The notes under the pieces: generated by a model
The model's database searches: none
Told to the model about the DNA's origin: nothing
Seen by the model: only the letters and a program-made list of their open reading frames with translations
Translations under genes and position numbers: made by a program
Assembly: GCA_019677205.1 (NCBI GenBank)
Contig: JAAMXY010004238.1
Coordinates: forward strand, 42,211 to 106,210
Origin: Pinguiococcus pyrenoidosus
Taxonomy: Eukaryota > Sar > Pinguiophyceae > Pinguiochrysidales > Pinguiochrysidaceae
DNA length: 64,000 nucleotides
Reading direction: 5' to 3'
Shown here: piece after piece, positions 22,148 to 32,523 of the stretch
How the letters are laid out: each line of letters begins with the position of its first letter
How positions within the stretch are numbered: position 1 is the first letter of the stretch

Positions 22148-22900
22148 TTCCTTCGGATCTCGAGCCTGCTTCTCCACTCGAGACAGCGCGTCGGTGAAGG
22201 ACTCTTTGGGACTCGCGGCCGCCGGACGGGGTTCTGCCGCCGGTGTGGCGGGTGTGATGGATTCTGCGGGCGTTTTGAGCTCGAGAGCGAAGCGCACGGA
22301 GTCGCGCGCTTGCACTACAGCCTCGCCGATCAGCTGAGCAGAGCAGGGCCGAGTGAGGAGTCTGCCGAGCGAAGAGCGCGCGGTGGCGGGAGAGACGCGC
22401 CTTCCAACGCGGGGCTCCGAATTGCGCAGGAATCCTGGCGACTGGGCTGGGCTAATAACAAGACGGCGCAAGAGACGGGGGTGAAGTCAGCGACTCGGAT
22501 CGACAGCCATAATTGGCCAGAGAAAACATTGGACTGATTTTAGGGTGTCACCATTGGGTGAGTGAACTCGGTACCCTGCACCATTGGTCCAACGGTGGGG
22601 GTATTCAAGTCATTTCCATCATTGTTTAAAAATTACGTCATCGCCCAATCTTCATCCTCCGTATCGGCCCTTCGAGGGCGTTCGAGAAGCTTCATTGGCC
22701 AAGAATCCAGAACGTGGCCTGTGGATCCATGGGACAGCCGCCGAAGCGCGGCCTTGCGAAACGTGCCCCGTCGAACGCACTCGTCTCGACGCTTCTCGGG
22801 GCGCGCAGACGTCCGCTGCCCGGAGCGGCGCAGCACAGCAAAGACGGCGCTGAGTACGCTTGCCGCCTCGCTTTTGGCGCTGGTCGTCTCGGCAGTCGCC
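22148..22900. promoter_or_regulatory. Divergent promoter, acylase and pirin genes, with CCAAT cluster
   Basis: Five ATTGG motifs occur between 22510 and 22700, including a near-duplicated CACCATTGG at about 22550 and 22580. The part 22148-22470 may still be coding for the acylase N-terminus, and an in-frame hydrophobic stretch precedes the pirin ATG. Confidence 0.5.
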
Positions 22901-24053
22901 ATGTCGAGTCGGTCGCTGCCCTCGTGCGTCAAGCTGATTGGGAGCTTGTCTCCCAACCCGGCCCCTTTCCCCACGCGGGACCCCTTCCTCTTCTGCGTGT
23001 ACCACCGCGACTTCTTGCCAGAGGGGAACGAGAAGATGGAGGCGCCGCGCCGTGGCAACGGCCAAGACTTTGACTCGAGCAAGCCGTATCGCATGTACCA
23101 CGGCAACAAGATCCCGGGCTTTCCACGTGAGTTTTGCTGAGGACGCCCGGCGGCCCTTCTGGGATCTCTGCCTCTTGGGCATTGCTGGTGGGGATGCTGA
23201 TCACAGGGGTTTCTCCTGTCATGTAGAGCATCCGCACCGTGGGTTTGAGACGATCACGGCCACCATGCACGGCCTGATCGACCATACGGATTCCCTCGGC
23301 AATGGCGGGCGATACGGCCAGGGCGACCTGCAGTGGATGACTGCCGGGAAGGGCATCGTCCACGCCGAGATGTTCCCGCTGGTGCACAGTGACAAGCCAA
23401 ACACGCTGCAGTTCTTCCAGATCTGGCTCAACCTGCCCGCGGAGAGCAAGATGGTCGACCCGCACTTCACGATGCACTGGGCAGAACAGGTGGTCACGAG
23501 CGGGGACTTCGAGAAGGCCAAAGTCACGGTCTGGGCGGGGTCCTTTGGAGATCTCGTGCCGCCGCCGCCGCCGCCAGCAAGCTGGGCTGCCAACCCTGAG
23601 AACGAGGTGACCGTGTGGCTCCTGGAGATCGAGAATGGCGGGCACCTCGTGTTGCCCCCCGCGCGCCACGGCGACGAGATCACGAGGTCCCTGTACGTCG
23701 TCGAAGGCGACGGCGTGCAGCTCGTTACGGAAGAGGGCGCGACGCCCCTGCTTCGTCAGCAGTATGCCGAAATGCGCGGCGCCGGCGTGGAGATGCAAGT
23801 CCACCACTTGAACGAGGCCGAGGAAACCGTGAAAGTCCTCGTGCTCGGCGGCCGTCCCATTGCCGAGCCGGTTGCGCGGTATGGCCCGTTCGTCATGAAC
23901 ACGCAGAATGAGATCCAGCAGGCCTTTAGGGACTACCGCGAGACCGAGTTCGGCGGGTGGCCTTGGAAGCATGACGACGAAGTGTTCCCGAAGGAGCGCA
24001 CCCGCTTCGCACTGATCGACGGCGAGGAATCGACTCCGCAGACATGTACTTAG
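22901..24053 (+). CDS. Pirin family protein (bicupin)
   Basis: Exons 22901-23126 and 23227-24053 (100-nt intron, GTGAGT...CATGTAG) encode 350 residues. The join creates GFPQHPHRGFETIT, the pirin metal-site motif that is otherwise split between frames. Other marks are GDLQWMTAGKGIVHAEM with the third and fourth metal ligands, a second cupin with HLVLPP and VLVLGGRPIAEPVARYGPFVMNT, and the C-terminal FPKERTRFA. Pirins are Fe-dependent; members act as nuclear cofactors or quercetinases, and the true substrate here is unknown. The ATG at 22901 follows a hydrophobic, signal-like stretch in the same open frame, but no ATG precedes that stretch, so a missed 5' exon encoding a presequence is possible. 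It is divergent from the acylase gene. Confidence 0.95.
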
Positions 24054-24575
24054 CTTAGCAGTGAAGGTCAGTGTACAGAAACCTTGGATTCGCTGTCCCG
24101 TGCGCTTCTCTCCATGCACCAGCGCCTTGCCTGCCAGCTTCTTTCGTTCGCGAGTCGGGACGATGTAGATTCCATCGACTTCACGCGTCCATCCCCCAGC
24201 TTTCTGCCCGGCGCGACCGCGGCGTCTCCTTCCCCTCTGAGGCCCAACTGAAAGGGGGAAAATCCAAAACATGTCTCGAGGAGGCGCCAACGAGCGCTCG
24301 AGTTGTGTGGCGTCCGACCAATCCGTCAAGGGGTAGTACTTCTCCCTCGAGGTCTTGGCCTTGATGGCCTCGTTGCGACGATCAGCTGATCTCTTTTGAG
24401 ACTCGCGATCTCGGGTTTGCGGCTCCGCCGCTTTCCAGGTCTCCAAAGCGATGTCCCGCCTTGCGAGGCTGGCGGACTGCTCCATTTCGACTTGCAAGGC
24501 GCGCCGATAGCAGAGCGACGAAGCGGCGACGTTCTTACTCTGGGCTGCACGCGCTGGTGGGGCCACGAAGAAGCC
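24054..24575. other. Intergenic, pirin to cyclophilin
   Basis: No supported gene; presumably pirin 3' sequence and the cyclophilin promoter. Confidence 0.4.
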
Positions 24576-25070
24576 ATGGCTGTGACGCTTCACACCTCGT
24601 TGGGCGACGTGAAGATCGAAGTGCTTTGCGACACCGTGCCTCGCGCGTCGGAGAATTTCTTGGCGCTCTGCGCCTCGGGCGCCTACGATGGCACGCTGTT
24701 CCACAGGAACATCCGCGGCTTCATGATCCAAGGCGGCGACCCGACGGGCAGCGGCAAAGGCGGGGAGAGCATCTGGGGAGGCTTCATCGACGACGAGTTC
24801 CACGCAGACGTGCAGCACGATCGTCGTGGCATCGTGAGCTTTGCGAACCGAGGGCCGAACACCAGTGGGGCGCAGTTCTTCATCACGTACGACAGGCAGG
24901 ACCACCTGAACAATGTGTACACGATCTTCGGGAAAGTGATCGACGGCTTCGACACGCTGGATGCGATGGAAAAGGTGCCCGTGCAGGGGAAGAAGAGCCG
25001 GCCGGTGGCGGACATCGTGCTGACGGACGTGACCATCCATGCCAATCCGATCGCAGACATGGCAGACTGA
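24576..25070 (+). CDS. PPIL3: Cyclophilin-type peptidyl-prolyl isomerase, PPIL3 class
   Basis: One exon encodes 164 residues, the usual length for PPIL3/CYP10-type cyclophilins. The start MAVTLHTSLGDVKIEV and the block ENFLALCASGAYDG, FHRNIRGFMIQGGDPTG, SIWGGFIDDEF, GPNTSGAQFFITY and FGKVIDGFDTLDAMEK are diagnostic of this subfamily, which is associated with the spliceosome in animals and yeasts. The catalytic Arg of FHRN and the QFFIT motif are present, so isomerase activity is expected. No targeting sequence; a nuclear role is inferred from family knowledge. It lies downstream of pirin on the same strand with a 520-bp gap, so it has its own promoter. Confidence 0.96.
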   Translation: MAVTLHTSLGDVKIEVLCDTVPRASENFLALCASGAYDGTLFHRNIRGFMIQGGDPTGSGKGGESIWGGFIDDEFHADVQHDRRGIVSFANRGPNTSGAQFFITYDRQDHLNNVYTIFGKVIDGFDTLDAMEKVPVQGKKSRPVADIVLTDVTIHANPIADMAD

Positions 25071-25587
25071 TGAAGGTGCGGAACCTGGAGAGCAGCGCTC
25101 CGCTGAGTGTACGACAGAACCTGCCGAAGTTCATAAGAAATACGGTCGCATCCTCGTCCCGAAATGGAAAGGCGTGCATGCGTGGAGATGTTGGATTTGT
25201 TGCGGGTGCGAAAGATCCCCACTACGTAACAACCATCAGAATCCTCGTGACTGAAGCAGAGGACGGCGAAGTTCGCGTCGCTGCCTGTATGATGCGATCG
25301 TTTGGAGAGATCTTGTAGGTTGTGCCCACATGCCCACGTGGGCTGCAGACTTTACGGATATCGTATCAGACGGATAGGAAGGACTATAGAAATGCAGTTG
25401 TATGTACTGGCTCCGTCATTCCGTCGTTTCGTCATTCGAGTCCTTCGCATCCCCCGGTCTGAGGTCACGACCATACGCGATACGGTGACACACCGCTAAA
25501 ATACACTCGGTCGGCTCCACAAAAGGCCTGTTTCTTTTTTTTTGCCACCATACAAGCACTGAAAGATCTAGCTGGACTTCGGACGCC
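25071..25587. other. Convergent intergenic region
   Basis: Between cyclophilin and the secreted acidic protein. A poly-T tract near 25531-25542 is the only clear element. Confidence 0.4.
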
Positions 25588-26980
25588 TTAGAAAGTCGGC
25601 AACCGGGGCCAACAGTCCTCGCGTCGCTTGTTCTCCCTCATGACCGCACGTCTGTTCTGCCAGAACTGCAGCATGTTGAGCCCTGCGTACGGAGCAAATG
25701 GCAAGGACGTTGCGTTAGCAACCATTCGGATCCTTCGGATCCTTTTGATCCTTTTCGTCCTTTCGATCCTTTTTGGTCCTTTCGATCCTTCATTTGTCTC
25801 CCGCACTTGGCACGCGCGAGGGCTTACCGATTGTCAGCGTCTCAAGCCCGATGACCTTGAGCCGGCGCCGGAAGCGGAAGACTTGGTTGCTCTTCTCAAC
25901 TTCGTCCATAATTTCCCTGACAGCTTCGCCTCCCTCTCGCCTCTTCTCGATGATGTCAAGAAGGTCGAGCTCCAGGTCCTCAAGCAGGTCCTCGATCAGC
26001 GTGCGGAGACTCGCCGGGATCTCCAGCCCCAGTCGCTCGGCAGTCTCGTCGTCAATGGGGATGTCGGCGAATTCGTCCGGCAACGCGGCTTTCGCCGCCA
26101 CCCGCATGCCCCCAAGCGTGTCTCTAACCAGGGCCATCGCGCGGTCCTCGAAGTCTTCGCTGCTCGCCATGACTTGGGCGAATCGGTCCTCAAAGCGAGA
26201 GCGATACTGCGCCTGCAGCTTTGAGACGTGCGCGAGCAGTGGCTCCGCGGCAGCAGCGGCGCAGTGTCGCACAAGCTCCTGACGTCTGTCACGGGAGAGA
26301 AAGGTGTCAGGGACGCCCGGAAGGAGACGACGACGACGTGCCGGGCGCGCCACTTACGCCTCCTTCGTTCCGGTGAAGTCGAGGTAGCCAACGAGACGCT
26401 TGTCGAGCTCCATGAGCGACATCTTAAGGCGAGCGCGCAGCTCTGCGCCGAAGTGCAGCATCGGTGCCACCAGGTTGTCAACCTTCTCGGCGAGGGCGAT
26501 GGTGAGCTGATCGGCGAGCGCCACCGCCATGTCCAGGGCCTCCTCCACGCCATCCTTGGACTGCCAAAGGCAAGCAAGGCGCACCGGTCAGCATCTTGGA
26601 GTGCCCCGACAAGGCTTGCGACGCAATGCTTGCGCTCGGGAACTCACCTCGGGCTCCAGGTAGGAGTCCCCAAAGCCTTCCTCAACATACTCATCCGCGT
26701 CTTCCTCATCGTACTCCTCCTCGTCGTATTCCTCCTCCTCGTCGTACTCTTCCTCGTCGTACTCCTCCTCCTCGTCGTAGTCGTCGTAGTCCGCTTCCAT
26801 TCCCAGGCCCTCCGACGCTACGAAGCCTGGGGACTGCGGCGACGCCCGAGGTCCGGGCGGGTTGTTCGGGATCGCCCCCCCGCGCGCCACATTCCACAGT
26901 TCTGGGCGCGGGCCCCATCCGTGGCAGTGCGAGACAGATAGGAATGCCAAAAGGGGCAGCATCGCGCCGCGGAGAAGCAT
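25588..26980 (-). CDS. Secreted or plastid-routed acidic helical protein, unknown family
   Basis: Exons 26980-26648, 26560-26358, 26285-25828 and 25682-25588 encode 362 residues with matching phases (introns of 87, 71 and 145 nt). It begins with a signal peptide (MLLRGAMLPLLAFLSVSHC) and continues with a Pro/Gly-rich stretch. A Tyr/Glu/Asp tract of about 40 residues follows (repeats of YDEEE). The remaining two thirds are alpha-helical (DQLTIALAEKVDNLVAPMLH, RFEDRFAQVMASSEDFEDRA, SLRTLIEDLLEDLELDLLDI), ending in a basic tail after NMLQFWQNRRAVMREN. I do not recognise the family. The leader would suit ER entry, hence secretion or delivery to a complex plastid. The last intron contains a GATCC-rich tandem repeat. 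The gene is well supported by its splice structure although its function is unknown. Confidence 0.75.
25722..25796 (-). repeat. GGATCC-type short tandem repeat in an intron
   Basis: Irregular 8-10-bp units (TTCGGATCC, TTTTGATCC, TTTCGATCC, TTTTCGTCC on the plus strand) fill most of the 145-nt intron 25827-25683 of the secreted acidic protein gene. On the transcribed strand the units are purine-rich (GGATCGAAA), the opposite bias to the other intronic arrays in this window. Confidence 0.88.
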
Positions 26981-28317
26981 TTTGAACCCGTCCGCGCTTC
27001 CGTTTCCTCCCTCGCTACTTCAGCTACGTACGCGTGTTGACGCCAGCGTGGGAGCGCCCGTCAGTGACAGACGACGAATTTTCCGGTGCCGCCGCGCGGC
27101 GGGCAGGTGGCCACCTACCTGAAGAACGTGTGGGCCGCCGGTGCTGGGCAGAGGAGGCGCGTGGGCGGCAAACGAGATGCAAGTTCCTTCCGAGCCTGTG
27201 CTTTTGCTGCTGCCGGCGCTTCTGTGGACGGCGGCGAACTTCAAAGGGGCCAAGGAGCCGTTCAACTGTTAGTACAGTCTGATGACACTGTCAGTGACGA
27301 CGTCGGCCAGCCCATAGCAGGGCCTCGCCGCGGACCGTTTCGCTCTCTGGGAAACGATTTCCTCCAGGAGAGGCTTTTCCAGATGAGAATAGAGCGTCGC
27401 CTCGATGAAGTGAGGTCATCGGCGCAGAAGATGATCTCTCGTGCGTGGGAGCGCCCAATGGCGGTGCGACAACGATCTCGGAGCGCCCAATGGCGTTGGA
27501 GGTGCGGTTCCTGGAAGCTACTTTGCGCCGAGTTGGGCCCAGATCCAACAAATCCCGGGTTGCTGCCTGAGAAATGATCCATGCCGACCAATGAGCGACC
27601 GCGTGCTGCTAACGACTTGTTTGATTTTCTTTAAATTTATATGTAGGACTACTTGGATTCGATAAAACAAAATGTTTCTGAAGCGCCCCAATTTGGCACC
27701 CAAGCAAGCAGTGAGTTGCGTATTGCTACCGAATCCCCTTCCAGCCACTCCCTTCTCGGCGCCACAGAAAGTGCCTTGATACGGAGCAGCCACGCTGTCT
27801 CTGGTCGTCAGAGTGCCCCTGTGCGCGGTCAGCCGGCTTCCATCGTCGACGTCACCCAGCCGAACTGCGATTCCTGCCCCCTTTCGGTAGAAAGCGCGCG
27901 CGTGGGAAACTCAAGAAGGAACTATCGTACGAGGGAGAACTCCTTTTCTTGAGACGCTTCCCGCCTGCAGAGAGGCCTCGAGACCGACCGCGGGACTCTT
28001 CGCGACCGTCTTAAGAGCGCGTGCCACTGCACGGCGTACGGCAGCGGGGCTCAACGCGCTGCTGCAGATCGCGCGGAGCGAGTTCAAACTGCGCAGCGCT
28101 GCCGCCGACTCGCCGCGGAGCCGTTTCTTCATCACCGCCGCCGAGCAGCTGCACGACACGCGATCCGGGAAATCGTCGTTTCTCGAGCACTTGAGAGAGA
28201 TCCGACCTAGAGCAGGAGGGCTTAAGGTCTGGCCGAGGAAAGCGCGAAAAGCTTGGCTTGCGCATCCCCCGGAGAGGCTGTTCTTCGGCGTATCCAGATC
28301 GCGAAAGGGATCGGAGC
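26981..28317. promoter_or_regulatory. Divergent intergenic region upstream of the CTD-phosphatase-like gene
   Basis: About 1.3 kb. A direct repeat GAGCGCCCAATGGCG occurs at about 27450 and 27480, each with a CCAAT box. A frame around 27270-27420 reads plausibly as protein (NDFLQERLFQMRIERRLDEV) but lacks an ATG and a supported splice partner. The ATG-less open frame at 27950-28342 is listed separately. Confidence 0.4.
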
Positions 28318-28342
28318 ATGTCGACGGTCAAGGTCATGGCTA
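27950..28342 (+). other. Long open frame without an ATG, upstream of the CTD-phosphatase-like gene
   Basis: A frame stays open for about 130 codons and reads like ordinary protein (for instance ARSEFKLRSAAADSPRSRFF and GKSSFLEHLREIRP). It has no ATG and overlaps the start of the phosphatase CDS at 28318. It could be an unrecognised 5' exon, part of a GC-rich leader, or chance: two minus-strand frames here are open as well. No family is recognised. Confidence 0.2.
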
Positions 28343-29838
28343 GTCCTTATGCGCACGGTAAGAAGTCGCCTCCGCAGCTGCACCAGGGGCTTCCTGACGG
28401 GGTGCCTTCGCTTTTGTGGTGTTCCTTGGGACGGTGCTTCCTTGCTGACCAGATTGTCTTCTTTCGCGCTCCCGCCGTAGATGCCACGACACCCATCGCG
28501 TCCGCAAAGAGGCCGCGGATGTCGCACCTGCAGAATGACGGGATGTCACCCGTAGACAGTAGAGAGGTAATCGCGTGGAAGTTGCGACCCGCGACGCACA
28601 CGACGCCCACGGCGCCTTCAAGTATGATGGAGATGCTGATGCGATCTTGCTCCACCAGCTGGACCAGGACTCGTATCTTCCCACGCCTCCCAACATCGGG
28701 ACGTCGCCGGAGGACCTCAACACCCCGGACCGGCTCACGCAGCCGGAGACGGGATCGTCGTCGGACTTTCGGGATCGGATGAGCTCCTTCTTCTCGCCGG
28801 TGCTTCGATTCCTGGGCGGCAAGGACGACGACGGCAAATCACCCGCGAGCAGCGACCTTGGCGAGGAGCGCTTCGCGGAGCACCTCTCCTCGCCGATGAG
28901 CACCGCGAGCCCGAGGTAGGATTCGCTGCTCTGGTGGGAGACCGGCGGCGCAGCGATCGCATGGCTCATCGATCGTGCCACTCGACCACCCGGCAGGTCA
29001 AAATCGAGGCGAGAGTACGATGCGAGGAATGGGTTGAGTGGGGGCGTCAGGACCTCGCCATCGGAATCAAGCGACAACACCTCGGAGAGCACGGCGGACG
29101 AGGATGCGCTGGAGTTCAACACCTACCTCTTCATGAAGCAGCTTCCGCCGTATCACAGCGTCAACGAGCCCAACAAGATCTGCTTGCCACCTCGCAGTCC
29201 GGAGCTGCAAGATAAGATGACGCTCGTTCTGGATCTCGACGAGACGCTGGTGCATTGCACGATCGACGAGGTACGTTGCTCGGACGCGGATCGACAAAGC
29301 TTGAGGCGAGGATGACGTCGTGATGTCGTTTCGCGCTTGCGAACAGGTCCCAAACCCCGACCACATCTTTCCTGTACAGTTCAATGGGTTCTACTATCAG
29401 GTGTATGTGCGCCTGAGACCTCACCTTCAGCACTTCTTGCGCGCCGTGTCGCAAATGTTTGAGGTTGTGGTCTTCACCGCGTCACAGAAAGTGTATGCGG
29501 ACGCCTTGCTGGACATCATCGATCCAAAGCACGAGCTCGTACGGCATCGACTGTTCCGCGAAGCTTGCTTGTGTGTTGAAGGGAACTACCTGAAGGACTT
29601 GAATGTGTTGGGGAGAGATTTGAAACGCACGGTGCTGGTGGACAACTCACCGCATGCGTTTGGGTACCAAGTTGACAATGGCATTCCGATCGAGTCGTGG
29701 TACGAGAGCGACGCAGACAACGAGCTGCTGAGGCTGCTGGGCTTTCTGCAGAGGCTGCAGAAGGAGGATGACGTGCGGGCCCTGGTGCGGGATGAGTTTG
29801 ACACGCAGCGGCTAATAAGCGAGGCCGGGAGGCGGTAA
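28318..29838 (+). CDS. CTDSPL2-like protein serine phosphatase (FCP/SCP, HAD fold)
   Basis: Five exons (28318-28357, 28481-28566, 28623-28915, 28997-29270, 29347-29838) encode 394 residues. The HAD catalytic motif [12 protein letters not shown] (DxDxT) lies near residue 220 at the end of exon 4. It is followed by [54 protein letters not shown] and [19 protein letters not shown] with the acidic motif. The spacing and the [13 protein letters not shown] block are closest to the CTDSPL2/SCP-like group, which dephosphorylates Ser residues of nuclear and signalling proteins including the Pol II CTD. The first 180 residues are polar, Ser/Pro/Asp-rich and probably disordered. Intron sizes are 123, 56, 81 and 76 nt. 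The short first exon is the least certain join. Confidence 0.93.
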
Positions 29839-30807
29839 TAGTGTTCTCTAGTAGCATGGGGTTCTTGTCTTGTAGCCATCGGGGAGCGCCAAGCGCGGGC
29901 AGGCGCTGTGCTCACCCACGAGTACATCTGGATGATAGATAGCCAGAAGCGCACCAGGAATCAGCGGAGCGAATCGGCTGCGAAGGACGACTTCTGAAAA
30001 GACGAAGGCCCGTTGTGGCGTTGCCCTTGCACTGCAAAGGTGTCGCGCGTGGCCTGGTCGCACCGGTGGGCTCTTCGTGTTCACGTCTTGTGCACTGAGC
30101 GAAGCGTGTGTTGTGCGGAGGTGATGTTCGTGGGGTCTTTCCCTCTACCCACCCCCCTTGACGCGCAATCACAGGACGAGTGGATCCTTCTCTCACAGTA
30201 CTTCCTCAGCTGAGGACGCTGTGAATAGACGAGGTGATGGAATGTGACCAGCCGTAGTTTGAAAGCAGTTGCGGGAACAGCAAATATTTATCGAAGTAGC
30301 ACCGCATCAAAGACTCCATGATATCGAGGTTCCGTCGAATTAGTTGGTTGCCCCTTCCTTCTGCCCGTGGCAATGTCCTTCCCGACCCCCTCGCTGGCCT
30401 TCGTCCTTGGGACTTTCAAGCATCCGCCAACACATGGAAACGCCCGTCCACGCCTCCTCAAGTTCCCCTTCCTCTCAGAAACACGGAGGCCCCGGTGGAG
30501 TTGCGCAGATCGTTTCACGCGGCGCCAGTCTAATCAAAGTCATCTTGTACGCTAAGCATGCATTGTACCACTGTGGTTCAAGCTTCAAGCTTCAGCGAGG
30601 GAGATGGGGCAAGAGAGTTTTGTTCATGTCTTGTCGATCTTGACCGTCTATAGACTGTTAAAATAATTTTCATGATGCACAGCAAAATAGCAAATGACCA
30701 TGCTACTGTCTTGATGACTCCGTAACGACTTTCTGCCGTCAGGAACAGCGCCTTCGCTTCAGCTGAGCTGAGCTGAGCTGAGCCTGAGCTCCATCTGCGG
30801 CGCCATC
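29839..30807. other. Intergenic, CTD-phosphatase-like to DRC5
   Basis: No supported gene in 970 bp. AT content rises near 30640-30700, and an AGCTG repeat precedes DRC5. Confidence 0.45.
30761..30785 (+). repeat. AGCTG pentanucleotide repeat
   Basis: Four to five copies of AGCTG/TGAGC lie 25-50 bp upstream of the DRC5 start codon. Confidence 0.85.
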
Positions 30808-32478
30808 ATGTCTGTCCCTGGCTCTGCCAATTTCGAGGATGTCTACGAGCGTCCCGAGAGGGGCCCCTCTTCGGCGGCGACGAAAGTGTCGCTGCGGCGT
30901 GCACGCCTTCTGGGAGACGGGCACCACAAGGAAGTTCTCAAGGCCCACGAGAGGGTTATCGGCCCCTTTCAGCTCGGGGCGCCGTTCAGGAGATATTGTG
31001 TACCTCCTTCCAAAGGTGGGGAACGAAGGGGCGAATCTCGATGCCCGGAGGCAACGCTCACCAAGGCACAGGTGATCCCGAGAGGGGCACGCTCTTGGCG
31101 TTGTGCGAGGACAAGATGGCCGCCATCTTCGAGGACCACCCGGCAATTCTGCCACCGAAGGTGAGCAAGCAGAATAGTGCAACATACCCTCAAGAGGTCA
31201 AAGCCAGGAATGTGACAATGCTGTTGGCTAGGATCGCCAAGGCCGCTCGTTGCAGCAGCGGCTTTCGCACAAGATCTCGCTGGAGATGGACCCTTGCCTA
31301 GCCGCCGTCTGCGTTGACGAGGAAGATTACTGGGAGAGGAGGTGCAAGCAGCAGATTCCGCATGGGTTGGCCGTGTCGCGGGGCATCTCGTGGAAGGTGG
31401 GTGGCTTTTCCGTCGTCCATCGTGGCTTGGCAAGTGTTGGCCGGCTTTTTCGTTCTAATGGCGTTGCCAGGTGACCTATCTGGAGTGGCTGCTGGAGAGT
31501 TTCCTTCAAGGATCGGAGGGCGTTCCCGACCAAGAGCAGGCACTGCGAGTTATCAACGCTGCGGGGGACTTCATCTACTCGCTGGACATTGCCACGATGG
31601 CAAAGGACTCGCACTGCTTTCACACGCTGCTCCTGCTGCAGAACCTCACCGAGCTGCGCGTGAGGTTCTCGCCGGCCAGGAAGGCGACGTCCTCCTACGA
31701 CAAGGACGCCTTCGGCATGGCCGCCTCCGACGAGGCGGAGCTCTGCTATTTCCTCAGAAGGACGCAGACGTTGACGACGCTGGAGATCTCGCAAAGCTCC
31801 CTGGACCAGAACGCCGCTCGAGCGATCGCCCCGGCGCTCAAGGCGAACCAGACGCTCACTCGCCTGGATCTCAGCCACAACATGCTGGACAGCGAGGCCA
31901 TGGATGTGCTCGCGAGCGCGCTGGAGGACTCCATCTTGCAGCACATTGACCTCTCCGACAACCGCATCGGTCCCGAGGGCGCTCAGCCGCTCGGGGCGAG
32001 TCTTGCCAACTCGGAGGCCCTTGAGAGTCTCAGTCTGCGCCTCAACTCCCTTGGCGACGAGGGCATCGAGACGCTCCTGGCTGCCCTGTACGGTAGCGAT
32101 TCCAAGGGCATGTCCAACCTCAGGTTCCTGAACGTCGGGGGCAACGGTGGCAGCACGGATGCCATTCGGGCGTTCTCGAGGCTTCTGAACGACTACCCGG
32201 AGGTCAATCTGCAGCACGTCGACCTCACCACGGGGCGGAAGCCCTCGGAAGAGGTGCTCGACAGCGCCGACGCCATCCTGGAGCTCCGGAAGGTCATCGA
32301 GGAATGCGACACCCAGCTGCTGAGCTTCGACTACTTCCGCGGCCACGCGAAAGACGAGGATGACATGCTCCCGCCGAGACTCAAGAAGCTGCAGAACTTG
32401 TCGAACGCCATCGATGCACTGAAGAGGACCCTCCGTAGAAAGCAGGCAGCCTGTCGTCATTTGGAGCGACAGGCGTAG
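30808..32478 (+). CDS. DRC5: Dynein regulatory complex subunit 5 (TCTE1/FAP155-like LRR protein)
   Basis: Exons 30808-31015, 31072-31160, 31232-31396 and 31471-32478 (introns of 56, 71 and 74 nt) encode 489 residues. DRC5 belongs to the nexin-dynein regulatory complex that links outer doublets of motile axonemes. The family-specific part before the repeats is present: DEEDYWERRCKQQIPHG with an Ile-Ser-Trp-Lys segment after it. Ribonuclease-inhibitor-type leucine-rich repeats follow (LTRLDLSHNMLDSEAMDVLA, HIDLSDNRIGPEGAQPLGAS, ESLSLRLNSLGDEGIETL, LRFLNVGGNGGSTDAIRAF). The C-terminus is helical. The order and the EDYW motif match TCTE1 rather than generic NLR-like LRR proteins. Its presence implies a motile flagellum in the organism. 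The stop lies only 45 bp from the convergent Trm1 stop. Confidence 0.85.
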
Positions 32479-32523
32479 GTGTGGAGGGAGCCGGAGTGCT
32501 CCTCTATCAACGCAGCCCGCCCT

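Noticed and set aside
26696-26795. Independent GAGGAG/TCCTCG microsatellite
   Set aside because: It is the coding sequence of the Tyr/Glu/Asp tract of the secreted acidic protein, in frame and bounded by ordinary coding sequence.
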